This document shows positions 6,228-7,363 of a DNA stretch of 7,363 nucleotides, one piece after another. This DNA comes from Amphritea sp. (GTDB lineage: Bacteria; Pseudomonadota; Gammaproteobacteria; Pseudomonadales; Balneatricaceae). Every line of letters begins with the position of its first letter. The stretch's first letter is position 1. The DNA lies in assembly GCA_018067325.1 (NCBI GenBank), contig JAGPUU010000366.1, positions 1 through 7,363 of the forward strand, given 5' to 3'. Made by a program: the position numbers and the translations under genes. Below the pieces are notes generated by a model. The model had not been told where the DNA came from, searched no databases, and worked only from the letters and a program-made list of their open reading frames with translations.

Positions 6228-6260
6228 GAATGTGAATTGAAAACATATGAAGGTGTCGCC

Positions 6261-6506
6261 ATGAGTATTAAATTATTAACCGGTATTACTTTAGGCTTAG
6301 CAATGATCTCATCTAGCGCTTTTGCTGCCAATACTATTCTAGAAGAGCCTTATTCAAGCCATGTAACAAATAATTCAAAATTTAATTCCAGCTATGGAAC
6401 AAATAATTTAGAAATGAATAGTGCTTCTAATCAAGTTGTTGATACAGGAGTCAATAGCGATAAAATGACTCCTATTTTTGGTTGGGATGCTGATTCGTCA
6501 AATTAA
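6261..6506 (+). CDS. Small secreted protein, tandem family member 1
   Basis: An 81-residue protein of a family I do not recognise. Residues 1-22 form a classical Sec signal peptide (Lys-4, hydrophobic core, cleavage after AFA). The predicted mature part is 59 residues beginning ANTILEEPYS, with no Cys, rich in Asn and Ser, and ending FGWDADSSN. Compared with member 2, the signal peptide (19 of 22 identical), ANTILExPYS, NSSYGT and GWDxDSS are conserved and the rest varies. ATG 6261 is chosen because GAAGG (6249-6253) sits 7 nt upstream and the signal peptide begins there; an upstream in-frame TTG would place extra residues before it and overlap the ribosome site. It has its own promoter block and terminator, so it is monocistronic. 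Periplasmic or extracellular location is inferred; function is unknown. Confidence 0.85.
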   Translation: MSIKLLTGITLGLAMISSSAFAANTILEEPYSSHVTNNSKFNSSYGTNNLEMNSASNQVVDTGVNSDKMTPIFGWDADSSN

Positions 6507-6525
6507 GTAAAACAGTTTTATATTT

Positions 6526-6561
6526 AAAAAACCTCATGATTTTATTCATGAGGTTTTTTTT
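6526..6561 (+). terminator. Terminator of peptide unit 1
   Basis: AAAAAACCTCATGA (6526-6539), a 6-base loop, then TCATGAGG (6546-6553) and eight Ts. The perfect 14-bp stem counts the A/T pairs. It has the same core as the terminator of unit 2, showing that it was duplicated with the gene. Confidence 0.93.
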
Positions 6562-6709
6562 GGCCTAACAGATAACCAAAAAAATTAAACACAAATAAAA
6601 CTTTCAATTACTGACGAAGAATTTCCTTATGTTAAGCTGAATTAATTCGAGGTAATAGAATAGATTAAAGTATTCCGTTTAAAATTTTTTTAATAAATAT
6701 TATAGTAAT

Positions 6710-6742
6710 TTTCAGCCGTATTTCAGGAAGGGATTATATATT
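6710..6742 (+). promoter_or_regulatory. Promoter block of peptide unit 2
   Basis: TTTCAG at 6710-6715 and 6721-6726, 11 bp apart, then 10 bp to TATATT (6737-6742). The distance from the second repeat to the ATG is the same as in units 1 and 3, which argues that spacing is under selection or recently copied. Confidence 0.55.
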
Positions 6743-6775
6743 GAATGGGAATTGAAATTAAGTGAGGAAGTCACC

Positions 6776-7009
6776 ATGAACATTAAATTATTAACCGGAA
6801 TTACTTTGGGCTTAGCAATGATCACGTCCAGCGTATTTGCTGCCAATACTATTCTAGAAGGGCCTTATTCAAACAATGCAATAAGCACTTCGGAAGTTAA
6901 CTCCAGCTATGGAACAGGTGATTTTAAAACTCATAGTACTTCTAATAAAGCGATAAGTAACAATAAGATCACTGCTGTTTGGGGTTGGGATACTGATTCA
7001 TCAAGGTAA
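6776..7009 (+). CDS. Small secreted protein, tandem family member 2
   Basis: A 77-residue paralogue of the preceding gene. The signal peptide differs from member 1 at three positions (N2, T17, V20) with cleavage predicted after VFA. The mature 55 residues begin ANTILEGPYS and end WGWDTDSSR, again without Cys. The central part differs from member 1 except for NSSYGT and short Ser/Asn matches, and is four residues shorter before the conserved C-terminus. The start at ATG 6776 has GAGGAAG (6764-6770) at good spacing; the in-frame TTG upstream at 6752 is rejected because that ribosome site would lie inside the coding sequence. It is probably monocistronic, with its own promoter block and terminator. 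Function is unknown. Confidence 0.85.
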   Translation: MNIKLLTGITLGLAMITSSVFAANTILEGPYSNNAISTSEVNSSYGTGDFKTHSTSNKAISNNKITAVWGWDTDSSR

Positions 7010-7028
7010 GTAAAAAAATTCATATTTT

Positions 7029-7063
7029 AAAAAGCCTCATGGTGCACATCATGAGGCTTTTTT
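7029..7063 (+). terminator. Terminator of peptide unit 2
   Basis: AAAAAGCCTCATG (7029-7041), the segment GTGCACAT, CATGAGGC (7050-7057), then six Ts. The inner bases can add two more pairs (one G-U), leaving a GCAC loop. It is homologous to the unit 1 terminator with an extra G-C pair. Confidence 0.93.
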
Positions 7064-7238
7064 GGTTTAGCAGTCGCCACATAAAACATTGCCCACATAG
7101 CTTCTGTGTAATTACTGGCGAAGAATTCCTTTATTTTAGGCTGTATGCATTCGAGGTGGGGTAATGGAATAGATTAAAGTCTTTTGTTTGCAATGTTTTT
7201 AGTTAGTATTTAATAAATGTTGTAAATATAATAGAAAT

Positions 7239-7271
7239 TTTCAGTCGTATTTCAGGAAGAGATTATATATT
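7239..7271 (+). promoter_or_regulatory. Promoter block of peptide unit 3
   Basis: TTTCAG at 7239-7244 and 7250-7255, then 10 bp to TATATT (7266-7271). Spacing is identical to the other two units. One spacer base differs (TCG for CCG), so the repeats are conserved while the spacer drifts slightly. Confidence 0.55.
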
Positions 7272-7304
7272 GAGTATGAATTGAAATTAAGTGAGGAAGT
7301 CGCC

Positions 7305-7363
7305 ATGAACATTAAACTATTAACCGGTATTACTTTGGGTTTAGCAATGATTACGTCCAGCGC
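7305..7363 (+). CDS. Small secreted protein, tandem family member 3, 5' fragment
   Basis: Only the first 19 codons and part of the next are in the window. They encode a signal peptide start identical to member 2 over all visible residues (MNIKLLTG through MITSS), preceded by the same GAGGAAG ribosome site. The mature region lies beyond the window. It is the third unit of the array and is expected to carry the ANTILE and GWDxDSS ends. Confidence 0.82.
   Translation, partial: MNIKLLTGITLGLAMITSS

Larger units (their letters stand above)
5853..6260. other. Intergenic region: decayed peptide gene, hairpins, promoter elements
   Basis: This 408-base stretch has no confident gene. It holds the TRAP terminator, a possible broken secreted-peptide gene (5933-6043), an outer stem ACAGGGG (6025-6031)/CCCCTGT (6075-6081) enclosing TTAGGT (6040-6045)/ACCTAA (6059-6064), and a short terminator (6100-6117). 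The 11-bp word CGTTTATATAG occurs at 5939-5949 and 6149-6159. TTATAACG is repeated at 6143-6150 and 6176-6183, 33 bp apart, and TAACG (6146-6150) faces CGTTA (6160-6164). The final part is the promoter block of the first peptide unit. Confidence 0.6.
6188..7363 (+). repeat. Tandem array of secreted-peptide gene units
   Basis: Three direct, diverged units with ATG starts at 6261, 6776 and 7305 (steps of 515 and 529 bp). Each repeats the promoter block, leader, ribosome site and signal-peptide codons. The two complete units also share the C-terminal codons and a CCTCATG/CATGAGG terminator. Units 2 and 3 additionally share a long upstream region starting AATTACTG at 6606 and 7110, with later common blocks such as AATAGATTAAAGT. 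Unit 1 resembles the others only from about 6188 onward, marking a duplication boundary. Unit 3 is cut by the window end, so the copy number is unknown. The array is visibly richer in A and T than the genes to the left. Confidence 0.9.

Noticed and set aside
6237..6260. Upstream TTG starts for the secreted peptides (6237 and 6752)
   Set aside because: They would put the ribosome-binding sequence inside the coding region and add charged residues before a typical signal peptide.
6188..7363. CRISPR array or transposon interpretation of the repeats
   Set aside because: The repeat units are about 515-530 bp and contain complete genes; no short regular repeats, transposase or terminal inverted repeats are present.

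Overview
The window looks like chromosomal DNA from a marine gammaproteobacterium, possibly of the Oceanospirillales type. This rests on a gammaproteobacterial GlmS C-terminus, a HexR-type RpiR regulator and a TRAP-transporter binding protein. The genus is an inference; nothing in the window fixes it.

Layout. Bases 1-126 are the 3' end of glmS, closed by an intrinsic terminator (171-214). Then come a plus-strand CodA-family amidohydrolase (271-1527) and a membrane-anchored FMN/Fe-S glutamate-synthase-like oxidoreductase (1662-3152). A bidirectional terminator (3161-3190) separates the latter from a convergent minus-strand gene for a small charged protein (3201-3407). Upstream of that on the minus strand is hexR (3617-4498, TTG start). 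HexR is divergent from a predicted lipoprotein of the TRAP DctP family (4722-5852, GTG start), which ends in a strong terminator (5867-5898) and has no DctQ/DctM genes beside it.

The right-hand 1.4 kb is different: AT-rich and built of tandem units. Each unit has a conserved promoter-like block (two TTTCAG repeats 11 bp apart, 10 bp upstream of TATATT), a good Shine-Dalgarno sequence and a small exported Cys-free protein. Its signal peptide is nearly invariant, its middle is variable and its C-terminus (GWDxDSS) is conserved. The two complete units also end in a CCTCATG/CATGAGG terminator. The third unit runs off the window, so the array is probably longer. Between the TRAP gene and the array lies a 408-base gap holding a possible decayed small secreted-peptide gene and its own hairpin terminator.

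How the genes relate. The CodA homologue keeps every metal and catalytic residue but has Ser where E. coli CodA has Asp-314, which suggests 5-methylcytosine rather than plain cytosine as substrate. HexR and the TRAP binding protein share an intergenic region. HexR senses a sugar-acid intermediate and the binding protein resembles 2-oxo-acid binders, so a carbon-metabolism link is plausible but unproven. The tandem secreted-peptide array is the best candidate for an undescribed system.
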